A stretch of DNA of 15,786 bases from an uncultured Eubacteriales bacterium (GCA_934401725.1 CAKRSS010000047.1:1-15786); one strand, 5' to 3'. Positions 5,714 through 12,736 are shown, numbered from the stretch's first letter. Numbers and translations: made by a program. Notes: generated by a model not told the origin, from the letters alone.

Positions 5714-5738
5714 GTTCAGAGTCCCCTACGCTCCACCA
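5714..5738 (+). other. tRNA 3'-end copy of Ala type at the CAT-tRNA array
   Basis: GTTCAGAGTC followed by CCCTACGCTCCACCA has the acceptor strand of tRNA-Ala (TACGCTCCACCA), not that of the adjacent CAT tRNA (TGATGGCCCACCA). It therefore comes from another tRNA locus or from recombination with the inverted array at 3738-4027. The A-rich sequence after it (5739-5760) looks like the left arm of a further hairpin, cut off by the IS3-type remnant. Confidence 0.75.
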
Positions 5739-5868
5739 AAACGAAAAGAGAAAATGAGCATAATTCATATTTTCGTACGCCTTCGTGGTAATTCCACCGG
5801 TGTTCTCGCATTCCCATTATAACACTAATCTTGAATTCTGGCGAGTAGCTTTTCTGTTTCCTTGACAT
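5716..5868 (-). pseudogene. Truncated IS3-family OrfA-like N-terminus, copy 2
   Basis: From the ATG (complement of 5866-5868) it reads MSRKQKSYSPEFKISVIMGM and then to KYEL, the same point where copy 1 loses similarity. It then runs into the tRNA-tail sequence to a stop at 5716-5718. It differs from copy 1 at several residues (ISVIMG for IRDIME; NYHEGV for SYSETV), so the two have diverged independently. Confidence 0.65.
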
Positions 5869-5914
5869 AAAAATATGCACCTCCAAAAGTGTATAACTTT
5901 TGGGGTGCATATCA
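5761..5914 (-). mobile_element. 154-bp IS3-type left-end remnant, copy 2 (inverted)
   Basis: Same start (TGATATGCACC, complement at 5914), same length and same abrupt end (GTATGAATTA-type, complement at 5761) as copy 1. The end hairpin with its T-run is kept. Transcripts leaving the ABC transporter operon (last stop at 5940) meet this hairpin after about 26 nt, so it may now act as that operon's terminator. Its far end interrupts the last hairpin of the CAT-tRNA array. Confidence 0.7.
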
Positions 5915-5939
5915 GCTTTTGTGGGCTTTTAAATAAACT

Positions 5940-6686
5940 TTATCCGAGTATTCTCGAAAGAAACTCTTTAGTGCGGGCCTTTTCGGGTTGGCCGAATATG
6001 ACCTCGGGGACGTTGTCCTCCTCGATGACGCCGCCGTCCATGAAGACTACGCGGCTTGAAACGTCGCGGGCGAAGCTCATTTCGTGCGTCACGACGAGCA
6101 TCGTAAGACCGTCGTCGGCAAGCGACTTCATAACAGTCAAAACCTCACCGACCATCTCAGGGTCGAGCGCGGAGGTCGGTTCGTCGAACAGAATGACCTC
6201 GGGCGACATCGAGAGCGACCGAGCTATGGCGACGCGCTGCTTCTGTCCGCCTGACAGCTGCGCGGGCTTGGCGTTGATGTACTGCTCCATTCCGACGCGG
6301 CGCAGGTACTTCATTGCTACCTCGGCGGCCTCGTCGCGGTCGCGGCGTAGGACGAGCGTCTGGCCTATCACGCAGTTCTGAAAAACCGTCATGTTGTTGT
6401 AAAGGTTGAATTGCTGGAACACCATGCCGACCTCGGCACGGTAGCTGTACAGCGACGGAATCTCGGTTTGAATGTTCTTGCCGTGATAAAGGATTGCGCC
6501 GGAGGTCGGCGTTTCGAGCAGGTTGATGCAACGCAGAAACGTGCTCTTGCCCGAGCCCGACGAGCCTATAATGCTCACGACCTCGCCGCGGTGCACCGTC
6601 ATGTTGATGTCGTTGAGCACGCGGTGGTCGCCGAACTGCTTTTGCAGATGCTGTATCTCAAAAACGATTTCGTTGTTATCTGCCAC
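5940..6686 (-). CDS. Amino-acid ABC transporter ATP-binding protein (GlnQ/HisP type), probably lysine
   Basis: A 248-residue ABC ATPase that powers uptake on the cytosolic face of the membrane. Walker A GSSGSGKST is at residues 41-49, Q-loop in VFQQFNLYNN, signature LSGGQ at 144-148, Walker B VILFDEP at 164-170 and switch His201 (VVTHEMS). Length and motif spacing fit the polar-amino-acid subfamily. The start is GTG at 6686 with AAGGAGG about 9 nt upstream, and it overlaps the permease end by 11 bp. It is last in a binding protein-permease-ATPase operon led by a lysine riboswitch, which is the basis for lysine as substrate. Confidence 0.92.
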   Translation of the reverse strand: MADNNEIVFEIQHLQKQFGDHRVLNDINMTVHRGEVVSIIGSSGSGKSTFLRCINLLETPTSGAILYHGKNIQTEIPSLYSYRAEVGMVFQQFNLYNNMTVFQNCVIGQTLVLRRDRDEAAEVAMKYLRRVGMEQYINAKPAQLSGGQKQRVAIARSLSMSPEVILFDEPTSALDPEMVGEVLTVMKSLADDGLTMLVVTHEMSFARDVSSRVVFMDGGVIEEDNVPEVIFGQPEKARTKEFLSRILG

Positions 6687-7455
6687 GGCTTTGTTCCTCC
6701 TTCATGACGTGTATCTCAGCCTGGGGGTCGGACTGCGAACCGAAAATCGTGTAGTTTTCCTTGCCCTCAAGTCTGCGCTCGACAAGCCGCAGCAGGCGCG
6801 TGACGGTGAAGGTGAGAATGAAATATACTACGCAGACGACAAGATAGGTCTGGAACGTCTGGAAATTCTGGCGCTTGATGATGGCGGCGAAGTAGTAAAG
6901 TTCGGTCACGCCGATGACGTTGAGCACCGAGGTGTCCTTGATGTTTATGACGAACTCGTTGCTGACGGACGGCAGAATGTTGCGTATGACCTGCGGCAAG
7001 ACGACGTGGATCATGGTCTGAAAGTGCGTCATGCCGACGGCCTGCGCGCCTTCAAATTGCCCCTTGTCTATGGAAATGATGCCGCCGCGGACAATTTCGG
7101 CCATGTATGCGCCCGTGTTGATGGAAACGATAAGTATACCGGAGGGGATGAGCGGCAGCGTGCGTCCGCCGGTCGCGAAGGCGAAGCCCCAGTATATGAC
7201 CATCGACTGCACCATCATAGGCGTTCCGCGGAACACCTCGACGTAGACGGTGATGATTATGTCGAGTATTTTGCGCAGGACGCGGAGAAATTTGTTCTTG
7301 GGCATCGGCGCGGTGCGGATGACGCCCGTGAACATTCCTATGATGAAACCGGCGACGGTTCCGACCAGCGCGATGAGCATTGTGTAGCCGACACCCGAGA
7401 GCAGGTAAGGGTAGTAGTCCCGGAGTATGGCCCAGACGTCTTTAAGAAAACTCAT
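6676..7455 (-). CDS. Amino-acid ABC transporter permease (HisMQ/GlnP type), probably lysine
   Basis: A 259-residue inner-membrane permease with about five membrane segments (for example YLLSGVGYTMLIALVGTVAG and TYLVVCVVYFILTFTVTRLL). The cytosolic EAA-type loop that contacts the ATPase is clear (KGQFEGAQAVGMTHFQTM, then HVVLPQ). RGTPMMVQ and NTGAYMAEIVRGG are typical of the polar-amino-acid permease family. ATG at 7455 lies 2 nt after the stop of the binding protein; the ribosome binding site (AGAAAG) is weak, so translation is probably coupled. Only one permease gene is present, which implies a homodimer. The highly charged C-terminal tail holds the ATPase ribosome binding site. Confidence 0.92.
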   Translation of the reverse strand: MSFLKDVWAILRDYYPYLLSGVGYTMLIALVGTVAGFIIGMFTGVIRTAPMPKNKFLRVLRKILDIIITVYVEVFRGTPMMVQSMVIYWGFAFATGGRTLPLIPSGILIVSINTGAYMAEIVRGGIISIDKGQFEGAQAVGMTHFQTMIHVVLPQVIRNILPSVSNEFVINIKDTSVLNVIGVTELYYFAAIIKRQNFQTFQTYLVVCVVYFILTFTVTRLLRLVERRLEGKENYTIFGSQSDPQAEIHVMKEEQSRGR

Positions 7456-7457
7456 GA

Positions 7458-8336
7458 TTACTTCTTTCTGTAAATGACCACCAGATTTGAGGTGTAGTAC
7501 ATGGAGGTGAAGTCGACCTCGGCTTCACGCTCGGGGGTGGGGCTCATGCCGGCAACGATGCAGTCAACGGCGCCAGACTGAACGGCGGGGATGAGAGAGT
7601 CCCAGTCGTAGGCATAGACCTCGAGACGCAGTCCGAGCTTGTTGGCAACGTACTGTGCGATCTGGACGTCGTAGCCGTTGGCGTAGCGGCCTTCCTGAAC
7701 CTTGCCGCCCTCACCGTAGATCGGAACAGCGCCGAGCGAGGGGGTGTTGAGGTCGGTCCAGTTGTAGGGCTCGTAGGCGCACTCCATGGCGATACGCAGC
7801 GTGCCGGTGGGATTGGCGGGAGCCTCGGAGATCAGAGCCAGCGAGGTGACGGTTTTGCCTGCACAGATGTCGGCCATCTGGAGCATGAGTTCGTAACGTG
7901 TGGCGGCAGGGATGGAGTCGAGAACGGCGGAAATGCTTGCGCCGAGCCCCGAGCCCTTGGCAACGGCAATTGCAACGCCGACCTGCTTGTCGGTTGCGGT
8001 GAAGCCGGTGCTGTTGTTGACGAGGTGCAGATAGTCAAGCGTTTCGTCGCCGGGGCAGACGGCAAGCGCTGTCGGCTCCTCGGCAATGTAGCCGTCGATA
8101 GCGCCGGACTTCAGGGCGATGAGCATATCGGAGAACTCGGGGTAGGTCGAGCCCCTGACGTTCTTTATCTGATTCATGGCCTCGGCGTGAAAGGTGCCGG
8201 ACTGAGCGGCAATCTTCGCGCCTTCAAGGTCGGCGATGGAGGTTGCCTTCGAGATGTCAACGGAATTGTCGGCGCAGGAGGCGAGGGCGAATACAGCCAT
8301 GACGACTGTGAGCAGGAGAGCTAATGTTCTTCTCAT
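7458..8336 (-). CDS. Amino-acid-binding lipoprotein of the lysine ABC transporter, lobes in permuted order
   Basis: A 292-residue substrate-binding lipoprotein. Signal peptide at residues 1-20 and lipobox LASC with lipid-anchored Cys21. The order of parts is unusual. Residues about 30-158 (ATSIADLEGAKIAAQSGT, LIALKSGAIDGYIAEEPTAL, then VGVAIAVAKGSG) match the second half of a family-3 binding protein. Residues about 178-292 (TLRIAMECAYEPYNW, GYDVQIAQYVANKLG, then VDFTSMYYTSNLVVIYRKK) match its first half and end the protein. A linker at about 159-177 joins them, so it reads as a circular permutation. I chose the ATG at 8336 because a signal peptide follows and AAAGGA lies 9 nt upstream; an upstream in-frame extension would enter the riboswitch terminator. 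First gene of the operon. Confidence 0.85.
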   Translation of the reverse strand: MRRTLALLLTVVMAVFALASCADNSVDISKATSIADLEGAKIAAQSGTFHAEAMNQIKNVRGSTYPEFSDMLIALKSGAIDGYIAEEPTALAVCPGDETLDYLHLVNNSTGFTATDKQVGVAIAVAKGSGLGASISAVLDSIPAATRYELMLQMADICAGKTVTSLALISEAPANPTGTLRIAMECAYEPYNWTDLNTPSLGAVPIYGEGGKVQEGRYANGYDVQIAQYVANKLGLRLEVYAYDWDSLIPAVQSGAVDCIVAGMSPTPEREAEVDFTSMYYTSNLVVIYRKK

Positions 8337-8359
8337 GATGGTGTGTCCTTTCGGAATTA

Positions 8360-8391
8360 ATAAAAATAAGCCGTGACGCGAACGCCACGGC
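8360..8391 (-). terminator. Riboswitch expression-platform terminator (UUCG tetraloop)
   Basis: On the minus strand GCCGTGGCG and CGTCACGGC pair over 9 bp (one G:U) around a TTCG loop, followed by TTATTTTTATT. It lies between the lysine aptamer and the binding-protein start, where lysine-bound RNA would end transcription. Confidence 0.85.
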
Positions 8392-8437
8392 AACAAATAC
8401 AAAAACAACACACCCGGTGCAGGTAATGTACCAACTG

Positions 8438-8600
8438 CTCAATAGCGCTCCACTTTCGTGACAGTCCAGTGCATATTATGCGCTGACCCAGCCCGCGGCG
8501 TCCATTCAAACTGCCGTTGACTTCGGCGACGTCCCCTTTCACCCGCAGCTGAATGACTGTTATCCGGGCTACTTTTGACCGTCGCGCCTCTACCAAGACT
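8438..8600 (-). promoter_or_regulatory. Lysine riboswitch (L box) aptamer
   Basis: On the minus strand the conserved L-box blocks occur in order: GGTAGAGGCGCGA, AAAAGTAGCCCGG, GGGTGAAAGGGGACGTCGCC followed by GAAG, a CTGGGTCAGCGCATAATATG arm, CTGTCACGAAAG, and GTGGAGCGCTATT closing the P1 stem. They align by eye with the Bacillus subtilis lysC leader (AGAGGTGCGA, GTCGCCGAAG, GGAGGGCTATC). With the terminator downstream this predicts repression of lysine uptake when lysine is plentiful. A covariance-model scan with RF00168 would confirm it. Confidence 0.92.
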
Positions 8601-8615
8601 TATTCGATTGCAGAT

Positions 8616-8644
8616 ATCATATCACAGTTTCTCAGCGATTGCAA
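8616..8644 (-). promoter_or_regulatory. Promoter of the lysine riboswitch/ABC transporter operon
   Basis: On the minus strand TTGCAA (8639-8644), 17 nt, TATGAT (8616-8621). Transcription would start about 10 nt before the aptamer and give a leader of about 270 nt. The stretch 8645-8817 between this and the rlmB promoter holds only an imperfect GTTTTT/AAAAAC hairpin near 8717-8735. Confidence 0.8.
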
Positions 8645-8817
8645 TAGTTCTGACGAATTTTTTTATATTTCAGCACTTTTTACAAAGACAGGCGCCCCAC
8701 GGCGCGGCGATTGGGCGGTTTTTATCAAAAACGGTCGCCGCCACGGCCATGCTGCCATATTTCGACACCCCGCCGCCTCACTTTTGCGAATAAATCAAAG
8801 AAAATGTGAAAATTATC

Positions 8818-8846
8818 TATACAAAAAGTTTGTGGTATGCTATAAT
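8818..8846 (+). promoter_or_regulatory. Promoter of the rlmB-like gene
   Basis: Perfect TATAAT (8841-8846) preceded 17 nt upstream by the weak -35 TATACA (8818-8823). Transcription would begin near 8853, which rules out the in-frame ATG at 8852 as a normal start. Confidence 0.65.
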
Positions 8847-8881
8847 TTATAATGAATAGAATGACGAAAAGGAAGTACATC

Positions 8882-9691
8882 ATGAAGGACGATTCCGAAA
8901 AAAGATCAGATTTTAAAAACAACGCTCCACGCGAGGCGCGTCCGGCGCGCGAGCCGGCGGCGGGAGCCGTCATAGGCCGGAACGCCGTGCGCGAGCTGCT
9001 CAAGTCCGGCCGCGAGATAGACAAGGTACTGGTGCGCCGCGGCGACCGCGAGGGCTCGATAGTCGTGCTCATCGCGCAGGCCAAGCAGGCGGGTATACCT
9101 GTCATCGAGGTTGAGAGAAACAAGCTGGAAGAGCTTTCCGGCGGCTCGAATCACCAGGGGATTATCGCAATGGCGGCCGAGAAGAGCTATTGCTCGGTCG
9201 AGGACATACTGGGCATCGCAGAGCAGAGAGGGGAAGCGCCGCTCATCGTTATAGCCGACGGCATCACCGACCCCTACAATCTCGGAACGCTCATACGCTG
9301 CGCCGAGGGCGTCGGCGCGCACGGGCTTATCATACCCAAGCGCCGCGCGTCCGGACTGACGCCGCTGGTCACAAAGGCGTCGGCGGGTGCGGTCGAGCAT
9401 CTGGCGATTGCAAAGGTGCCGAACATAAGCGCCGCGATTGAGGAGCTTAAGTCGCACGGCGTGTGGGTCTACGGCGCGGAGGTCGGCGGTCAGAACTATT
9501 ATGACACCGATTTCTCTGGCGCGTGCGCTATCGTTATGGGAAGCGAGGGCGAGGGCGTTTCGCGTCTTGTGCTCGAGAAATGCGACTTCAAGGTCTCAAT
9601 CCCAATGTACGGACACGTGAATTCTTTCAACGTCGCGGCGGCGGCCGCGGTCGTGCTGGCGGAGGCATCGCGTCAGCACCATAAGAAATAA
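8882..9691 (+). CDS. rlmB: SpoU/TrmH-family 2'-O-ribose RNA methyltransferase (RlmB-like)
   Basis: This 269-residue enzyme should transfer a methyl group from S-adenosylmethionine to a ribose 2'-OH; the RlmB group modifies a guanosine in 23S rRNA. A charged tail (about 1-27) precedes the small RNA-binding domain (GRNAVRELLKSGREIDKVLV to SGGSNHQGIIAM), as in RlmB/TrmH group 3. The SPOUT knot carries motif 1 DPYNLGTLIRCAEGVGAHG (about 130-148), motif 2 IVMGSEGEGVS (217-227) and motif 3 SIPMYGHVNSFNVAAAAAV (239-257). The ATG at 8882 is preceded by AAAAGGAAG at about 8 nt; the ATGs at 8852 and 8861 lack this. It heads a plus-strand run with the next gene 23 nt downstream. Confidence 0.88.
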   Translation: MKDDSEKRSDFKNNAPREARPAREPAAGAVIGRNAVRELLKSGREIDKVLVRRGDREGSIVVLIAQAKQAGIPVIEVERNKLEELSGGSNHQGIIAMAAEKSYCSVEDILGIAEQRGEAPLIVIADGITDPYNLGTLIRCAEGVGAHGLIIPKRRASGLTPLVTKASAGAVEHLAIAKVPNISAAIEELKSHGVWVYGAEVGGQNYYDTDFSGACAIVMGSEGEGVSRLVLEKCDFKVSIPMYGHVNSFNVAAAAAVVLAEASRQHHKK

Positions 9692-9714
9692 ATTGGTGGG
9701 AGGTGAGCCGGGCT

Positions 9715-12711
9715 ATGGACGGCAAGAATGACCGTGATATAAATGATGTTGTAAACAAGCTGCGCGCCTCCGTTGACGGCGTCGACAGCGACACCGGGCG
9801 GCGAGCGTCGACCGCGCGCGGCAGCGGCGGGGCGGACATGAGCCGTTTTGACCGCGAGATAGCCGCGCTTATCGAAAAGCAGCTGGGCAGTCGGGCGGAC
9901 AAGCCCCGCGACAAGGAAAAGGACGACAGCGCGCTGTCAGGCTCGCTCATCCCGGACGAGATACGTTTGGAGGACTTTGTTACGGACGATACTGCCGATG
10001 AGGCAGCGCCCGCAGTGACGCCCGAGGCGACACCGGAGGCAGCGCCCGCAGCCGAACCGGAGGTGCCCGAGGCCGAGAATACGGTGGACGTGCCGGATGA
10101 GCCGGACGTGTCGAATGAACCGGACGAGCCGGAAATCGCTCCGGACGAGCCCGATCCCGAGGACAGCCCCACCGACGACAAAGACGCCGTCGGAACTGCT
10201 GAAACCGTCGAACCAGTTGCAACCGTTGCAACAGACGCGATAGACGACGTTGCGGACGAGACTTCCGACGCAGGCAGCGAGGAAATGCCGCCCGCAGTTT
10301 CGGACGCGCTGGCCGCAGCCTTTGCGGTGGACGATTGCCCGGACGAGCTGCCCGAGGGCGAGGTTCCGTGGTTCGGGGAGATGCCCGCCAAGGCGCACGC
10401 CGAAGAAATCCGCGAGCCGGAAGCGGCCGACGAGCAGGAGCTGCCGGAGGAGCCTGAACCTCTCGAAATTCCGGAGAAACCGGAAGAGCAAGAGCTGTCG
10501 GGAACTCCCGAGGAACCGGAACTCCCGGAAGAGCCCGAAACGCTCGAAATTCCGGAGGAACCCGAAGAACCGGGACTCCCGGAAGAGCCCGAAACGCTCG
10601 AAATTCCGGAGGAACCCGAAGAACCGGGACTCCCGGAAGAGCCCGAGACGCTCGAAATTCCGGAGGAACCCGAAGAACCGGAACTTCCGGAAGCGCCCGA
10701 AACGCTCGAAATTTCCGAGAAACCGGAAGAGCCCAAATTGCCGGAAACGCCGGAAGAATCCGAGCTGCCGGAAGCCACCGAAACGCTCGAAATTTTCGAG
10801 GAACCGGAAGAGCCCGAGCTTCCCGAAGACTCCGCAGAGACCGAAGAGACGCTTCAGCCCGAGGATGCCTGCGAGCCTGAACCTGTACCGAAACCCGAGC
10901 CTGATCCGGAACCGGAGCCCGAAATTACCACCACTCACGACCATGACCCAACACAGGACGACGCGCAGTCGGACGGTTGGGAGTATGTCGGCGCGGAGTA
11001 CAGCGCGCATGCGCAGGACGGCAAGATAAAGTCCGATTACAAGCGCGCGACGGCGCTGGCGGCGATCCGACTGGCGTTCGTGTCGCTCATATGCGGCGTC
11101 TGCGCCTATATGGAAAATCTCGGGGCATTCGGCTTCAAGCTGCTGCGTCCGTTTGAGCCGACGGAGGATCCGGCCATCTTCATGTTGACGCTGACGGCTC
11201 TGTTGCTGACGGCGGCGCTGATCTGCTTCCGTGAGATACGGGACGGTGTTGTCAGTCTTGTGAGATTTGATCCGGAGCCTCACTCCATAACAAGTGTGGC
11301 GTTTATAATAGGGTTGATTTATGATATTGTGATGTTGATTTTGCGTCCCGAGGGGCTTGTGGCTTACAACTTCCCGGTGACGCTGTGCATGGTGATGTCG
11401 GTCGCGGCGGAGCTGTTTGGCCGCTGCCGTGAGCGCGCTACGTTCGACGTCGTGAGCGCCGAAGCAGTTCGCTACTCGCCGGTGCGCGAGTCGCGGGCGT
11501 TTGAGGACAGGTACAATTCGCGGCCTGCGGCGCAGGAGGGCGAGCGCGTACGCCGCCGCGTTTACAGCGCGGTCGCATCCGACTTCACCGACGGCTACCT
11601 CCGCCGCACATACAGCAAAAAACGCAGCGTCTATATACTCAACTTCATGCTGCTGCCTGCCCTTGCAGTTGGTGTGGTGGAGTGCGTTATTGCGGCGAGC
11701 ATGGGCGGCGGGGTCGTCGGTTCCATGTCAGCGCTCATGGCGGCGGTGCTCATGGTACTGCCAGCGCCGCTGCTCATTTGTCTGACACTGCCGCCACTGG
11801 TGTCGTCGGCGGCGCTCAAGAAGAAAGGCTGCGCCATCGTCGGCGACAGCTCGGTTGACGAATACGCGCCCCCCAAGCTGCTTGTCTTTGAGGACAGCGC
11901 CATGTTCCCGGCCGAGCGCATCGGCACCAAGGGCATCAAGCTATACGATGGCTTCGAGCTTTACGACGTGCTGATAAAGACCGGCTCGCTGTTCGCTTTT
12001 ATCGGTGGGCCGCTCGGTGAGGTTTTCAAGACTGAGAGTGCGCGTTACCATCGTATACACGACGTTGAGCTTGTCCGCGTACAGCGCGGCGGCGTCGAGG
12101 CGCAGCTGGAGGGCAAGACTAAGATACTCGCCGGAAATCTTGATTTTATCGCGCATTACGGCGTCTATCCGTCCACATCTCCGCGCGACAGACAGCTCAT
12201 CTCGGAGGGCGTGGTCAGCGTGATATTCATCGTGATTGACGGCCGCCCGGCCGCCCGGCTTTACGCCGACTACCGCACAAACGAGCAGTTCGAGAAGCAG
12301 CTGACGCTGCTTGAGGGTGGCCGCGACGCCGCGGCAATCCGCACCTCTGACCCCGGAATCGACGAAGTCATGATCTCGCGCAAGCGCACGCTGCCCGACT
12401 ACGAGCTGAGCGTCATACGTCCCGGTTCTGCGCGCGAGGGCTCGCCGAGAGAGACGGTTGACAGCGGCGCTGTGGCGCTCGACGACCCGGTCAAGCTGAT
12501 CGGAATCATGAATGAATGTCACAAACTCAAAAACAAGCGTCGTCAAAGCCTGCTTTTATACTTTTGTGCATTCCTTGTGAGCGTTATTGTCGCGACGCTC
12601 ACGGTCACGTTGCGGCTGACCGCCTATGCGGTCTCGGGTACGGTGGCGCTTTACATGCTTGTCTGGACGCTGCCGGCCGTGATTATGTCGTTCGGCGGCC
12701 GACGGGGCTGA
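9715..12711 (+). CDS. Large membrane protein: acidic Pro/Glu-repeat N-terminus plus degenerate P-type-ATPase-like core
   Basis: A 998-residue protein. Residues 1-70 are charged, about 75-240 are Asp/Glu/Pro/Ala-rich, and about 242-367 are 18-residue PE repeats, all apparently disordered and cytosolic. From about 440 come hydrophobic segments (about 445-465, 485-505, 524-543, 553-570, 638-662, 672-698). The segment SALMAAVLMVLPAPLLICLT ends in KKKGCAIVGDSSVDEYAPPK and LLVFEDSAMF (about 720-730), where a P-type ATPase has its G-rich strand and VFDKTGT. TKILAGNLDFIAHYGV (about 802) and VVSVIFIVIDGRPAARLYAD followed by YR copy the ATP-binding end. Two more helices close the protein (about 943-993). 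DKTGT, TGES and GDGxND are absent, so ion pumping is unlikely. I prefer the ATG at 9715 (GGGAGGTGA 8 nt upstream) over a GTG at 9703 inside that site. Confidence 0.75.
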   Translation: MDGKNDRDINDVVNKLRASVDGVDSDTGRRASTARGSGGADMSRFDREIAALIEKQLGSRADKPRDKEKDDSALSGSLIPDEIRLEDFVTDDTADEAAPAVTPEATPEAAPAAEPEVPEAENTVDVPDEPDVSNEPDEPEIAPDEPDPEDSPTDDKDAVGTAETVEPVATVATDAIDDVADETSDAGSEEMPPAVSDALAAAFAVDDCPDELPEGEVPWFGEMPAKAHAEEIREPEAADEQELPEEPEPLEIPEKPEEQELSGTPEEPELPEEPETLEIPEEPEEPGLPEEPETLEIPEEPEEPGLPEEPETLEIPEEPEEPELPEAPETLEISEKPEEPKLPETPEESELPEATETLEIFEEPEEPELPEDSAETEETLQPEDACEPEPVPKPEPDPEPEPEITTTHDHDPTQDDAQSDGWEYVGAEYSAHAQDGKIKSDYKRATALAAIRLAFVSLICGVCAYMENLGAFGFKLLRPFEPTEDPAIFMLTLTALLLTAALICFREIRDGVVSLVRFDPEPHSITSVAFIIGLIYDIVMLILRPEGLVAYNFPVTLCMVMSVAAELFGRCRERATFDVVSAEAVRYSPVRESRAFEDRYNSRPAAQEGERVRRRVYSAVASDFTDGYLRRTYSKKRSVYILNFMLLPALAVGVVECVIAASMGGGVVGSMSALMAAVLMVLPAPLLICLTLPPLVSSAALKKKGCAIVGDSSVDEYAPPKLLVFEDSAMFPAERIGTKGIKLYDGFELYDVLIKTGSLFAFIGGPLGEVFKTESARYHRIHDVELVRVQRGGVEAQLEGKTKILAGNLDFIAHYGVYPSTSPRDRQLISEGVVSVIFIVIDGRPAARLYADYRTNEQFEKQLTLLEGGRDAAAIRTSDPGIDEVMISRKRTLPDYELSVIRPGSAREGSPRETVDSGAVALDDPVKLIGIMNECHKLKNKRRQSLLLYFCAFLVSVIVATLTVTLRLTAYAVSGTVALYMLVWTLPAVIMSFGGRRG
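10438..10815 (+). repeat. In-frame 54-bp Pro/Glu repeats within the large membrane-protein gene
   Basis: Six 54-bp units (18 residues, core LPEEPETLEIPEEPEEPG) start at 10438, 10519, 10573, 10627, 10681 and 10762. Half-units of 27 bp are inserted at 10492-10518 and 10735-10761. Units 2-4 (10519-10680) are almost identical in DNA, which indicates recent duplication; the outer ones have drifted. All changes keep the frame. Confidence 0.85.
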
Positions 12712-12736
12712 CCGGGCGTCTGCAACGTAAAATACT

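Noticed and set aside
5341..5822. Open frames through the CAT-tRNA array
   Set aside because: Same reason; several begin inside the tRNA or its tail copies.
98..5914. Composite transposon bounded by the two IS3-type ends
   Set aside because: The interval contains tRNA genes and a chromosomal-looking dehydrogenase, changes composition midway, and neither end has a transposase or outer inverted repeat.
8852..8881. Upstream ATG starts for the rlmB-like gene
   Set aside because: The -10 box at 8841-8846 places transcription start at about 8853; only the ATG at 8882 has a ribosome binding site.
9627..10778. 383-codon minus-strand frame rich in Ser-Gly
   Set aside because: It is the complement of the Pro/Glu-repeat coding sequence; simple SSGSSG composition, no ribosome binding site, and a clear gene on the other strand.
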